Shown: positions 40,416-49,107 of the stretch, in pieces
Position numbering within the stretch: position 1 is the stretch's first letter
Layout of the letters: the number at the start of each line of letters is the position of its first letter
Assembly (NCBI RefSeq): GCF_000308815.1
Contig: NZ_BAFX01000139.1
Span: 59,044-123,043, forward strand
DNA: 64,000 nucleotides
From: Nocardia concava NBRC 100430
Lineage (GTDB): Bacteria; Actinomycetota; Actinomycetes; Mycobacteriales; Mycobacteriaceae
Direction of reading: 5' to 3'
Notes under the pieces: model-generated
Seen by the model: only the letters and a program-made list of their open reading frames with translations
Database searches by the model: none
What the model was told of the DNA's origin: nothing
Position numbers and translations under genes: made by a program

Positions 40416-41429
40416 ATGACAACTCAGCTTCGTACCGGCCGGGAGATCCAGCTCGCCGCCCGCCCCGCGGGCGCGCCGACGGCCGCGAACTTCACCCTCG
40501 TGGAGCGCCCGCTGCCCGAGCTGGCCGAGGGCCAGATCCTGGTCCGCAACACCTGGATGTCGGTGGATCCGTACATGCGCGGCCGTATGGACGACAAGCC
40601 GTCCTATATCCCGCCCTTCGCCCTCGGCGAGGCGCTGGAGGGCTCGGCGGTGGGCGAGGTGATCGAGTCCCGTTCGGCGGCGATTCCGGTGGGCGCCACC
40701 GTGACCCACTTCCTGGGCTGGCGCGAGTTCGCGGTGGTGGACGCCGAGACGGCCACCGTGCTCGACACCGGCCTGGCCGACCCACGCCACTATCTCGGCG
40801 TGCTGGGCACCACCGGCCTGACCGCCTACGCGGCGCTGACCGCGATCGCCCCGGTCCGGGACGGCGATGTCGTGTTCGTCTCGGCGGCGGCGGGCGCGGT
40901 GGGCAGCGTGGCCGGGCAGATCGCTCGCAAACTCGGTGCGAGCCGGGTGGTCGGCTCGGCGGGCGGGCCCGCGAAAACCCGTCTGCTGACCGATGAATTC
41001 GGCTTCGACGCGGCCATCGACTACCGAGCGGGCGACCTGCGCGGGCAGCTGGCCGCCGCCGCGCCCGGGGGCATCGACGTCTACCTCGACAGCGTCGGAG
41101 CCGAGCACCTGAAGGTCGCCATCGAGGCCATGCACCCGGGCGGCCGCATCGCCCTGGTCGGCGCGATCAGCGGATACAACGGCGCGGCACCGGAGTTCAC
41201 GCCGGACCTGTACCTGGCCGCCACCAGGGAGATCACGCTGCGCGGCATGCTGGTCACCAGTCACCTCGCGAGCTTCGGCGAGTACATCGGGCGGGCCGCC
41301 GGTTGGCTCGCCGACGGCAGCCTGCGCGCCCGGGAGACCGTCTACGAGGGCCTCGAGCAGGCGCCCGCCGCGTTCCTGGGCGTGCTGTCCGGCGCGAACA
41401 CCGGAAAGATGCTGGTGCGTCTGGGCTGA
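40416..41429 (+). CDS. Zinc-independent MDR NADPH-dependent oxidoreductase (CurA/leukotriene B4 dehydrogenase type)
   Basis: A 337-residue medium-chain reductase. The N-terminus has NTWMSVDPYMRGRMDD, the nucleotide site is VFVSAAAGAVGSVAGQIARKLGA, and LGTTGLTAYAAL and DVYLDSVGAEHLKVAIEAM are standard for enone/2-alkenal reductases such as CurA. There are no zinc ligands. It reduces the double bond of alpha,beta-unsaturated carbonyls with NADPH. AAAGGA precedes the ATG. It lies 56 bases after the AraC gene. Confidence 0.9.
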   Translation: MTTQLRTGREIQLAARPAGAPTAANFTLVERPLPELAEGQILVRNTWMSVDPYMRGRMDDKPSYIPPFALGEALEGSAVGEVIESRSAAIPVGATVTHFLGWREFAVVDAETATVLDTGLADPRHYLGVLGTTGLTAYAALTAIAPVRDGDVVFVSAAAGAVGSVAGQIARKLGASRVVGSAGGPAKTRLLTDEFGFDAAIDYRAGDLRGQLAAAAPGGIDVYLDSVGAEHLKVAIEAMHPGGRIALVGAISGYNGAAPEFTPDLYLAATREITLRGMLVTSHLASFGEYIGRAAGWLADGSLRARETVYEGLEQAPAAFLGVLSGANTGKMLVRLG

Positions 41430-41501
41430 CGCGCCCGCCGGCACCGCTCCCGGGCAACACGTTCGCGACCGGCGAACGCGGGCCTCGGCAACAATGAGGG
41501 C

Positions 41502-43553
41502 ATGACCGGTGTTGGAGAGAGCGTGACAGATCCGTACCTGTGGCTCGAAGAGGTCGAGGGCGAGCGCGCCCTGGAGTGGGCACAAGCGCGTAATGCCGTG
41601 GTGAAGGAGAGATTCGCCGCGTCCGAGCGCTTCGCCGAACTCGAGGCGCGCGTACTCGCCATGCTCGACACCGACACCCGCATCGCGTATCCGGGCCGGC
41701 GCGGCCCGTGGCTCTACAACTACTGGCGCGATCGCGAGCATCCGAAGGGGCTGTGGCGGCGCACCACTTTCGCCGAGTACGCCAAGCAGGATCCGGACTG
41801 GGAGATCCTCATCGACCTGGACGCGCTGGCCGCGACCGAGCACGAGAACTGGGTGTGGGGCAGCGCGGCGGTGCTGCGGCCGGCGCAGCAGCGGGCGCTG
41901 ATCAGCCTCTCGCGCGGCGGCGCGGACGCCAAGGTGGTGCGCGAATTCGATATCGAGACAAAGGCTTTCATCGCCCCCGAGAACGGCGGCTTCTATCTAC
42001 CTGAGGCCAAGTCGGATTTCGCGTGGATCGATGACGACACGCTCTACGTCGGCACCGATTTCGGCCCGGGCTCGCTCACCGATTCCGGCTACCCGCGCGT
42101 GGTGAAGCGCTGGCATCGCGGAACCCCGCTGGAGGCAGCGGAATTCGTCTACGAGGGCGAGGTCACCGATGTGGCCGTCTCGGCGGGCTACGACCGCACG
42201 CCCGGCTACGAACGCCACTTCCTGGGCCGGGCCACCGACTTCTTCAACGAGGAGGTCTACCTGCTGGAGCCCGACGGCACCCTGCGCTTCATCGACGTGC
42301 CCAGCGACGCCACCGAATCCTGGTACAAGGATCTGCTGCTGGTGCGTCTCAAGTCGCCGTGGGAGGTGAACGGCACGACCTATCCGGCGGGTTCGCTGCT
42401 GGCCGCGAACTTCGAGGAATTCCTCTCCGGCGCACGCGATTTCGAGGTGCTGTTCACCCCTGACGCGCATACGGCGCTGCACGGCTACGGCTGGACCGAG
42501 AACCACCTGATGCTCATCACGCTCGAGGACGTGCAGACCAAGCTCTACGTCCTCACCCCCGGTCCGGACGGCTGGACCCGCGAACCGCTGGCCGACGCCC
42601 CGCGCATGGCCACCACCAGCGTCACGAACCTGGACCGCCTCGAGGGCGGGGACGAGTTCATGCTCTCCACCAGTGGTTTCACCCGTCCGACCACACTCAT
42701 GTGGGGTTCGGTGGGCGGCAGCGTGGAGGTGCTCAAGCAGGAGCAGGAGTTCTTCGACGCCGACGGCATCGAGACCGAACAGTTCTTCGCCACCTCCGAC
42801 GACGGCACGCGAATCCCGTATTTCGTGATCCGCCACCGTGATCGCAAGGGCTCCCCCGGCCCGACCGTCATGTCCGGCTACGGCGGCTTCGAGGTCTCGC
42901 GCACGCCGGGCTATTTCGGCGGGGTGGGCATGGGCTGGCTGGAGCGCGGCGGCACCTACGTCATGACCAATATCCGCGGCGGCGGCGAGTACGGCCCGGA
43001 ATGGCACACCCAGGTGCTGAAGGCCAACCGGCACAAGGCCTATGAGGATTTCGCGGCCGTGGCCCGCGACCTGGTGGCCCGCGGCATCACCACCCACGAG
43101 CAGCTCGGCGCGGTCGGCGGCAGCAATGGCGGCCTGCTCATGGGCGTCATGCTGACCCGGTATCCGGAATTGTTCGGGGCCATCGTGTGCCAGGTGCCGC
43201 TGCTGGACATGAAGCGCTATCACCTGCTGCTGGCGGGCGCGTCCTGGATCGCCGAGTACGGCGACCCGGACAAGCCGGAGGAGTGGGAGTACATCTCCAA
43301 GTACTCGCCGTACCAGAACACCAGCGCCGACCGGCAATACCCGCCGATCCTGCTCACCACCTCGACCCGCGACGACCGCGTGCACCCGGGCCATGCGCGA
43401 AAGATGGCCGCGCGCTTGGAATCCGAGGGCCACGACGTCTGGTACTACGAGAACATCGAGGGCGGCCACGGCGGTGCGGCCGACAACAAGCAGTCGGCCT
43501 TCCAGTCCGCGCTGGTCTACGAGTTCTTCGCCCGGCAACTCATGAAGGAGTGA
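41502..43553 (+). CDS. Prolyl oligopeptidase-family serine peptidase (Rv0457c-like)
   Basis: A 683-residue cytoplasmic S9A-type peptidase. The N-terminal DPYLWLEEVEGERALEWAQARN starts a seven-bladed propeller (about 70-400) that screens substrates. The alpha/beta-hydrolase domain has GGGEYGPEWHTQVLKANRHKAYEDF, the nucleophile Ser541 in GGSNGG, the Asp in TRDDRVHPGHA (624/625) and His656 in EGGHGGAAD. It cleaves short peptides after proline or related residues. ATG 41502 or GTG 41523 (VTDPYLW) can serve as start. In M. tuberculosis a similar peptidase gene (Rv0457c) lies on the corresponding side of lpdC. Confidence 0.92.
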   Translation: MTGVGESVTDPYLWLEEVEGERALEWAQARNAVVKERFAASERFAELEARVLAMLDTDTRIAYPGRRGPWLYNYWRDREHPKGLWRRTTFAEYAKQDPDWEILIDLDALAATEHENWVWGSAAVLRPAQQRALISLSRGGADAKVVREFDIETKAFIAPENGGFYLPEAKSDFAWIDDDTLYVGTDFGPGSLTDSGYPRVVKRWHRGTPLEAAEFVYEGEVTDVAVSAGYDRTPGYERHFLGRATDFFNEEVYLLEPDGTLRFIDVPSDATESWYKDLLLVRLKSPWEVNGTTYPAGSLLAANFEEFLSGARDFEVLFTPDAHTALHGYGWTENHLMLITLEDVQTKLYVLTPGPDGWTREPLADAPRMATTSVTNLDRLEGGDEFMLSTSGFTRPTTLMWGSVGGSVEVLKQEQEFFDADGIETEQFFATSDDGTRIPYFVIRHRDRKGSPGPTVMSGYGGFEVSRTPGYFGGVGMGWLERGGTYVMTNIRGGGEYGPEWHTQVLKANRHKAYEDFAAVARDLVARGITTHEQLGAVGGSNGGLLMGVMLTRYPELFGAIVCQVPLLDMKRYHLLLAGASWIAEYGDPDKPEEWEYISKYSPYQNTSADRQYPPILLTTSTRDDRVHPGHARKMAARLESEGHDVWYYENIEGGHGGAADNKQSAFQSALVYEFFARQLMKE

Positions 43554-43565
43554 CGCCTCGACCGC

Positions 43566-44894
43566 TCAGCCGATGATCGCCGCCAGGCCGTAGCCGATGG
43601 CGATGGAGGCGACCAGGGTGACCAGACCGGGACGCATGAACGAGTGGTTGAGCACGTACTTGCCGAAGTGGGTCGTCCCGCTCAGGTCGAAGTTCACCGC
43701 CGCGATGCTGGTCGGGTAGACCGGCAGGATGAACAGCGCCGCGACCGCGGGCAGCATGGCCACCAGCTGGGCCGACGGGATACCGAGCGCCATACCCAGC
43801 GGCATCATGGTTTTGGTGGTCGCGGCCTGACTCAGGATGAGCGCCGCGACCACGGTCACGATGATCGCGAAGGTCCAGGTGTGGTCCTTGGCGATGCCGC
43901 CGAGCTTGTCGACGATGAGGGTCTTGTTGGCCTCGACGAAAGAGTCACCGAGCCAGGCCAATCCGAATACGCCGACCAGCGCCACCAGACCGGCCTTGGC
44001 GACCGGCATGCCGGGCACCCGGGCGGCGTCGACCTTGCACAGCACCATGATCACCGCCGCCGTGGCGAGCATGAGCACCTCGATGGCGTACGGCATGGCC
44101 AGCGCGTCGACCTTGCCGTCCGCGCCGTGCACGCTGGGCCGCAGGCTCGGGAACGCGCCGGAGATGACGATGGCGATCACGCCGAGCAGGAAGATGCCCG
44201 CCGACCAGGAGGCGCGCGGCGGCAACGGCGGCCGGTCGGCGTGGCTCGGATCGATGGGCGGGATCTCCCCCGCCGCCAGCCGGCGCTGATATTCCGGATC
44301 GTCGTCGAGGTCCTTGCCGAGCCGGAGCACCGACAGCGCACCGACCATGGACCCGATGAGGGTGGACGGCACGGTGATGGCCAGGATCTTCACGATGGAC
44401 CACCCGTCGGGCCCGAAGATGACCACCGACGCGGCGGTCGAGGCCGAGACCGGGCTGGCCACGATGGCGATCTGATTGGCGATGGTGGCGATGGAAATGG
44501 GCCGCTCCGGCCGGATTCCGCCCTCGCGCGCCACCTCGTGGATGACCGGCAGCAGCGGGTACAGCAGGTGCCCGGTGCCGGCTCCGACGGTGAACGCGTA
44601 GGTCACCAGGGGTGCCACGAAGGTGATCCGCTTGGGGTTGCTGCGAATTATCCGCTCGGCGATTCGGACCATGTAATCGACGCCGCCCGCCGCCTCCATG
44701 GTCGCCGCGGCCACCACCACGGACAGGATGATGAGCAGCACGTCCACCGGCGGCACGGTCGGCTCGACCCCGAAGATGGTCGCCAGCGCGAAGACGCCGA
44801 TACCACCCCACACACCGAGTCCGATGCCTCCGACCCGGGATCCGATCATGATGATGCCCAACATGACCGCCAGTTCGAGCAGCATCTTGACCAT
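43566..44894 (-). CDS. DcuA/DcuB-type C4-dicarboxylate transporter
   Basis: A 442-residue polytopic membrane protein of the anaerobic C4-dicarboxylate (Dcu) family. The N-terminal GSRVGGIGLGVWGGIGVFAL, VPPVDVLLIILSVVVAAATMEAAGGVDYMV, NPKRITFVAPLVTYAFTVGAGTGHLLYPLLPVI and IANQIAIVASPVSASTAASVV are the family hallmarks. Dcu carriers exchange fumarate, malate or aspartate for succinate. It diverges from an aspartase gene with a 155-base gap, so together they would import aspartate and deaminate it to fumarate, or export succinate. Confidence 0.92.
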   Translation of the reverse strand: MVKMLLELAVMLGIIMIGSRVGGIGLGVWGGIGVFALATIFGVEPTVPPVDVLLIILSVVVAAATMEAAGGVDYMVRIAERIIRSNPKRITFVAPLVTYAFTVGAGTGHLLYPLLPVIHEVAREGGIRPERPISIATIANQIAIVASPVSASTAASVVIFGPDGWSIVKILAITVPSTLIGSMVGALSVLRLGKDLDDDPEYQRRLAAGEIPPIDPSHADRPPLPPRASWSAGIFLLGVIAIVISGAFPSLRPSVHGADGKVDALAMPYAIEVLMLATAAVIMVLCKVDAARVPGMPVAKAGLVALVGVFGLAWLGDSFVEANKTLIVDKLGGIAKDHTWTFAIIVTVVAALILSQAATTKTMMPLGMALGIPSAQLVAMLPAVAALFILPVYPTSIAAVNFDLSGTTHFGKYVLNHSFMRPGLVTLVASIAIGYGLAAIIG

Positions 44895-45001
44895 CGTCGA
44901 CCGCCTGTTCGGCTAGTAGGTGGTGGTGCCTGGGCATGCTGTTACCGAGTCGCTCTTGAAAGATATCCGCACGACGCGGAAAGATTGCGGTTTGTTTGCC
45001 A

Positions 45002-45019
45002 GTGTTGATGTCGTGACAC
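45002..45019. promoter_or_regulatory. GTGT-N10-ACAC imperfect dyad in the dcu/aspA gap
   Basis: GTGTTGATGTCGTGACAC lies 31 bases before the aspA start. It is weakly like a CRP/FNR-type dyad (TGTGA-N6-TCACA), which would fit control of a C4-dicarboxylate module, but the inner bases match poorly. Confidence 0.3.
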
Positions 45020-45049
45020 GAGCACCTCCCTTCCGGACGAGGAGTCGAT

Positions 45050-46915
45050 GTGGGTCAACTGGACGAGCTGATCAAGACCACCGCCACCGCCACCGGCCTC
45101 GACCCGGACGATGTGCGCGCCCTCGCCAAACAGGCGGAACGCCGCGAATTCCCGCCCGGCGCGGTGCTCTTCCACGAGGCCACGCCGCGCGACTGGCTGG
45201 GCATCGTCATCGAGGGCGAGGTCGAGGTCTTCGTCGGACTGACCGGACACGAAACCGTGCTGGGCCACTACGGCCCCGGCAGCCTGCTGGGCGAGGTCGG
45301 ACTGCTCGACGACGGCCCGCACGCGGCCACCGCTCGCACCAAGCCGGGCGCGGTGGTGCTCACCGTCTCCCGCGACACCATGCGCCGGATCGCCGCCGAG
45401 GACCCCGAGCGCTACTACCGCATGGTGGGCCGGGTGGCCCAGCTCATCAGCCAGCGCCTGCGCAGCGTGTCCGAGCAGCTGTCGGCCATGCAGGCCGCCT
45501 CCCGCCCGCTGGGCGGCATCCGTACCGAGCACGACTCGCTCGGCGAGCGCGAGCTCCCGTCGGAGGCCTACTACGGCGTGCAGACCCTCCGCGCGGTCGA
45601 GAACTTCCCGATCTCGGGCATCAAACTGCGCAAGTTCGGCGATCTGGTGCACGCCCTGGCCTACGTGAAAAAGGCTGCCGCGCTTGCCAATGCCGAGCTC
45701 GGATCGATCACCGACGCCAAGCGCGACGCCATCGTCGCGGCCTGCGACGAGATCCTGGACGGCAAGCTGCGCGAGGACTTCATCGTCGACATGGTGCAGG
45801 GCGGCGCGGGCACCTCGACCAATATGAACGCCAACGAGGTCATCGCCAACCGCGGCCTCGAGCTCATGGGCCACCACAAGGGCGAATACCAGTATCTGCA
45901 CCCCAACGACGACGTGAACTGTTCGCAGTCCACCAACGACGTCTACCCCACCTCGGTGAAGCTGGGCGTCTACCTCTCGTTGCAGAACGCCGTCGCGGCA
46001 CTGGGCGAACTGCGAACCGCGTTGCAGGCCAAGGCCGCCGAGTTCAGCGACGTCATCAAGATGGGCCGCACCCAGCTGCAGGACGCGGTGCCGATGACGC
46101 TGGGCCAGGAGTTCGGCGCGTACGCGGTCATGATCGGTGAGGCCATCGCGCACCTGCTGCGCATCTCGCAGGATCTGCTGGCGATGAACATGGGCGCGAC
46201 CGCCATCGGCACCGGCATCACCAGCCCGCCCGGCTACGCCGAACTGGTCACCGCCAAGCTGGCGCAGGTCACCGGGCTGCCGATCGTCCAGGCGGAGAAC
46301 CTGGTCGAGGCCACCCAGGACTCCGGCGATTTCGTCGCCATCTCCGCCACGCTCAAGCGCGCCGCGGTGCAGCTGTCGAAGATCTGCAACGATCTGCGGC
46401 TGCTGTCCTCGGGCCCGCGCGCGGGTCTGGGCGAGATCAATCTGCCGCCCATGCAACCGGGTTCGTCGATCATGCCGGGCAAGGTGAACCCGGTCATCCC
46501 GGAAGTGGTGTCGCAGGTCTGTTTCCAGCTCATCGGCTACGACATGACGGTCACCATGGCCGCCGAGGCCAGCCAGCTCGAGCTCAACATGGCCGAGCCG
46601 ATCATGGCCTACGACCTGCTCATGGGCACCATGATGCTGCGCAATGCGGCCATCACCCTGACCAGCCGCTGCGTCGTCGGCATCACCGCCAACCGGGAGC
46701 ACTGCCGGGAACTGGTCAACCACAGCATCGGCCTGGTCACCGCGCTGGTGCCGAAGCTGGGTTACGAACAGTCGGCCTCGATCGCCAAGGAGGCGTTGAA
46801 GACCGGCGGCAGCGTCTACGACCTGGTGCTGGAACGTGGCGCCATGACCAAGGACGAGCTCGACGAACTGCTGAGCCCGGAGAAGATGACCGCACCCCGC
46901 TCCCGGCTGATCTGA
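45050..46915 (+). CDS. aspA: Aspartate ammonia-lyase with N-terminal cyclic-nucleotide-binding-like domain
   Basis: A 621-residue fusion. Residues about 18-140 form a CRP-type cNMP domain (FPPGAVLFHEATPRDWLGIVIEGEVEVFVGL, then GSLLGEVGLLDDGPHAATA) ending in a coiled helix (RVAQLISQRLRSVSEQLSAM). In the phosphate-binding cassette the usual Arg is His (PHAAT). From about 155 on it is a full-length aspartase: RTEHDSLGERELPSEAYYGVQT, GAGTSTNMNANEVIANRGLE, NDDVNCSQSTNDVYPTS and the fumarase/aspartase signature GSSIMPGKVNP near 471-481. The product converts aspartate to fumarate and ammonia. GTG 45050 has GAGGAG upstream. Divergent from the Dcu transporter. Confidence 0.93.
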   Translation: MGQLDELIKTTATATGLDPDDVRALAKQAERREFPPGAVLFHEATPRDWLGIVIEGEVEVFVGLTGHETVLGHYGPGSLLGEVGLLDDGPHAATARTKPGAVVLTVSRDTMRRIAAEDPERYYRMVGRVAQLISQRLRSVSEQLSAMQAASRPLGGIRTEHDSLGERELPSEAYYGVQTLRAVENFPISGIKLRKFGDLVHALAYVKKAAALANAELGSITDAKRDAIVAACDEILDGKLREDFIVDMVQGGAGTSTNMNANEVIANRGLELMGHHKGEYQYLHPNDDVNCSQSTNDVYPTSVKLGVYLSLQNAVAALGELRTALQAKAAEFSDVIKMGRTQLQDAVPMTLGQEFGAYAVMIGEAIAHLLRISQDLLAMNMGATAIGTGITSPPGYAELVTAKLAQVTGLPIVQAENLVEATQDSGDFVAISATLKRAAVQLSKICNDLRLLSSGPRAGLGEINLPPMQPGSSIMPGKVNPVIPEVVSQVCFQLIGYDMTVTMAAEASQLELNMAEPIMAYDLLMGTMMLRNAAITLTSRCVVGITANREHCRELVNHSIGLVTALVPKLGYEQSASIAKEALKTGGSVYDLVLERGAMTKDELDELLSPEKMTAPRSRLI

Positions 46916-46921
46916 CCCGAA

Positions 46922-47770
46922 TCAGCGGTCCCGGAGCCACTTTTCGAGATAGTCGAGGGTGGATTCGGGATCGCTGATCCAGCCGTTGTGCCCGAGCGAG
47001 TCCGGGTTGTGCCAGGTGGTGATGTCGGCATTCGGCAGCTTGGCGAGCAATTGCCGCGCCGAGCGCTGCGGGGTCAGCTCATCGCCCCGCAGGGTGATCG
47101 ACAGCACCGGCAGTTTCAGCCGCGCGATGCGCTCCTCGTAGTCGATATCGGCTCCGGCGGGCTGGAATCTGCCGGTGCGGGCCAGTCGCGCCCAGTCGGC
47201 GATGAGCACCTTCGACTGCCGCCCGAACCCGCCCGCGGTGACCGTGTCGCCGGGCCAGAACCCGGCCAGCGGAGCGGTCAGCGAGAGCGCCGCGCTGCCG
47301 AGCGCGGCCAGGCCCGAATATCCGCGATGATGGGGCGTCCCGGACGCGACCAGGATGAGCCCGCCCAGCCGTCCGCGGATCCGGGCGGCGTACATGACCC
47401 CGAGCTGCCCACCCATGCTGTGCCCCAGCAGATACGGCGTGCTGTCCGGAAAGCGTTCGCGGACCGCCTCGAACATGGCAGGGAAGTCCACGGCCACCAG
47501 TTCGTGGTAGCCGAATTGGCTCGCCGCACCGGGTTTGGGCTTACTGTCCCCGTTTCCGCGGATCTCCAGCAGCGCCACGTCGAAACCCCGGTCCGCCAAC
47601 GGCTTCCCGAACAGTGAATAGAACTCCCCCGGAACTCCCAGTCCCGGAACGATAACGATCACCGGTCTCGGCGTGTCAGCCGTAATCGGATGCCGGTGTG
47701 GACCTTTCGCCGGAATCATCCGCACCGGCACCGTGGTCCCGTCGGGCATCTGAATCGGAACCGTCTCCAT
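46922..47770 (-). CDS. Alpha/beta hydrolase
   Basis: A 282-residue serine hydrolase. The oxyanion region is VIVIVPGLGVPGEFYSLFGKPL, then LLEIRGNGDSKPKPGAASQFGY. The nucleophile elbow is LLGHSMGGQLG, the acid probably in LSITLRGDELTPQRSA, and the His in NPDSLGHNGWI. It resembles lysophospholipase/esterase-like proteins; no substrate is evident. The start METVPIQMPDG at 47768-47770 is chosen; a GTG three codons upstream is possible. It converges with aspA, leaving six bases between stops. Confidence 0.85.
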   Translation of the reverse strand: METVPIQMPDGTTVPVRMIPAKGPHRHPITADTPRPVIVIVPGLGVPGEFYSLFGKPLADRGFDVALLEIRGNGDSKPKPGAASQFGYHELVAVDFPAMFEAVRERFPDSTPYLLGHSMGGQLGVMYAARIRGRLGGLILVASGTPHHRGYSGLAALGSAALSLTAPLAGFWPGDTVTAGGFGRQSKVLIADWARLARTGRFQPAGADIDYEERIARLKLPVLSITLRGDELTPQRSARQLLAKLPNADITTWHNPDSLGHNGWISDPESTLDYLEKWLRDR

Positions 47771-47792
47771 GATCGGCACGCTACCCGCAAAA

Positions 47793-47825
47793 TTCGCGCC
47801 CGTCCGCGAGGCGGACGGGCGCGAA
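47793..47825 (-). terminator. Rho-independent terminator of the TetR gene
   Basis: A perfect 15-bp stem (TTCGCGCCCGTCCGC) with a three-base loop; on the minus strand it runs into TTTT, 40 bases after the TetR stop codon. Confidence 0.9.
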
Positions 47826-47864
47826 AGGGAGTCGGATGGGGGAGGTTCGAACCGGGTTGCGGCG

Positions 47865-48497
47865 TCAGGCGCTGACCGCGCCCATGATGACGCGCCGCAG
47901 GACGCGGATGACGTCGTCGAGCGGCTGGCGCGGTTCCGAACCGCTCCAGGCGTCCACCACGTAGTTCACCGCGCCGATGATGGCGAGCACGCGCATTTCG
48001 TAGTCGCCGGGCGGGATTTCACCGTGCAGCGCGGCATCCTCGGCGGCACTGGCCAGCAGCGCGCCCCAGGCGCGCCGCAGCTCCAGGCGGAACTTCTCCA
48101 CCTTGGGTCCCGCGCCGACGACTTCGACGAGCGCGACTCTGGCCTTGCGCGGATCGCGCCCGATGGACTCGATGTAGGCGCGGACCGCGGCGTCGATGAT
48201 GTCGATGGCGCTGGCGTCGGAGTGCTCGGCGATGGTGGCCGCCACGGCTTCCCGGGATTCGCGATCGATCTGCTCGTAGAGCTCGAGCAACAGCGATTCG
48301 CGTCCGGTGAACTCCTCGTAGAACTGCCTAGAGGAGAGGCCGGCGTCCTTACAGATGGCCCCGACGGAACTATTGGCATATCCGTCGCGCGCGAACACCG
48401 TGAGCCCGGACTCCAGAAAACGCGCACGACGCTGCCGCTGCCGGTCTTCTACGGGCTGCCCGGCGTACATTCTTCCCGCGTTCGTTTCCTGTGACAT
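47865..48497 (-). CDS. TetR-family regulator
   Basis: A 210-residue repressor. The helix-turn-helix is FLESGLTVFARDGYANSSVGAICKDAGLSSRQFYEEFTGRESLLLELYEQ (about 25-75), followed by a helical ligand domain (VRAYIESIGRDPRKARVALVEVVGAG and a C-terminal AIIGAVNYVVDAWSGS). The ATG at 48495-48497 opens MSQETNAGRMY; a longer frame would run through the hairpin just upstream. No divergent target is adjacent; possible targets are the hydrolase downstream or the LLM/CMD operon at 49-56 kb. Confidence 0.85.
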   Translation of the reverse strand: MSQETNAGRMYAGQPVEDRQRQRRARFLESGLTVFARDGYANSSVGAICKDAGLSSRQFYEEFTGRESLLLELYEQIDRESREAVAATIAEHSDASAIDIIDAAVRAYIESIGRDPRKARVALVEVVGAGPKVEKFRLELRRAWGALLASAAEDAALHGEIPPGDYEMRVLAIIGAVNYVVDAWSGSEPRQPLDDVIRVLRRVIMGAVSA

Positions 48498-48513
48498 TGC
48501 GCCAGACAATACC

Positions 48514-48550
48514 GAAGGGCCCGATCCCCTCGTCATGGATCGGGCCCTTC
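48514..48550. terminator. Hairpin, copy 1 of the duplicated unit
   Basis: GAAGGGCCCGATCC (48514-48527) pairs perfectly with GGATCGGGCCCTTC (48537-48550). It sits 16 bases upstream of the TetR start and has a near copy at 48867-48901. Confidence 0.75.
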
Positions 48551-48751
48551 GTTTGCACCTTCGACTTACCGCGCGTTAGCCGAAAGTTGGCTCAGTGACT
48601 TCGGGCAGTGCGGCGCACCCGGGACGGTGGGTATAGGCAGGGGAACCGTCCCGGGTTCGGGACGCGCGTCCGGGGGGAGACTCGCGGCCCGATGTCGCAT
48701 TGACCCGAAAGTCACTGATCGTTTGCCGTTCAACACGATACAGAGCAGTGG
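48514..48751 (-). repeat. Degenerate tandem repeat unit, copy 1
   Basis: This unit and 48867-49107 align at both ends: the hairpin plus a shared segment ending TAGCCGAAAG(T/A)TGG, and about 200 bases further the segment GTCACTGATCGTTTGCC (48711-48727) followed by ACGATAC. The offsets between blocks are 197 and 202 bases, so they are copies of one unit. The middle differs: here it holds an 11-bp perfect hairpin (CCCGGGACGGT at 48618-48628 with 48645-48655). Confidence 0.65.
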
Positions 48752-48863
48752 AACTGGACGGAATACTTTTCGAGGAGATTTTTAGTATAAATTTGGCGTG
48801 TCGCTCCGGCGGGTGGCAAGCACGAGTCCCGACAACCGGGAGCAGCGACCGACCGCGGGCGCG

Positions 48864-48901
48864 AAAAAGGGCCCGATCCCCTCGTCAAAGATCAGGCCCT
48901 T
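48864..48901 (-). terminator. Rho-independent terminator, copy 2 of the duplicated hairpin
   Basis: A twelve-bp stem with one wobble pair (48867-48878 with 48890-48901); on the minus strand it is followed by TTTTT. It lies 50 bases after the stop of the 27-residue peptide ORF and should end its transcript. Confidence 0.8.
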
Positions 48902-49107
48902 CGTCATCGATTCGGCTTCCGCGCAGTAGCCGAAAGATGGCGCTCGTCGCGCTACTTGGCAGAAAGACTCGACGAACCGGTCTGCAGCAGCTTCAGGATG
49001 GTCTGGACAAGAACATCCGAAAGGAAGTTCGTCATGGTGGTGCTCCGATCCGACAGATTGCCAGTGCCGTCACTGACTGTTTGCCATCGGGACGATACCG
49101 AGCCGGT
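48867..49107 (-). repeat. Degenerate tandem repeat unit, copy 2
   Basis: The partner of 48514-48751: the hairpin, the TAGCCGAAAGATGG segment and the distal block GTCACTGACTGTTTGCC (49069-49085) with ACGATACC. Between the blocks it carries the small peptide ORF. Both copies are preceded on the minus strand by an unusually A/T-rich stretch (48776-48800 and 49130-49157), likely promoters. Confidence 0.65.
48952..49035 (-). CDS. 27-residue amphipathic peptide (candidate)
   Basis: An ATG at 49033-49035 with GGAG seven bases upstream opens a 27-codon frame ending in TAG, followed by a strong terminator. The peptide begins MTNFLSDVLVQTILKLLQ and ends SSLSAK. Spacing of F4, L5, V8, L9, I13, L14, L16 and L17 gives one hydrophobic face with few charges, like short membrane-active or signalling peptides. 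It lies 126 bases after the last gene of the LLM/CMD operon on the same strand, with its own A/T-rich upstream region. No homologue is known to me. Confidence 0.5.
   Translation of the reverse strand: MTNFLSDVLVQTILKLLQTGSSSLSAK

Noticed and set aside
48566..48700. 44-codon minus-strand frame in repeat copy 1
   Set aside because: Pro-rich, weak ribosome site and overlaps a strong hairpin; noted in a finding but not called as a gene.
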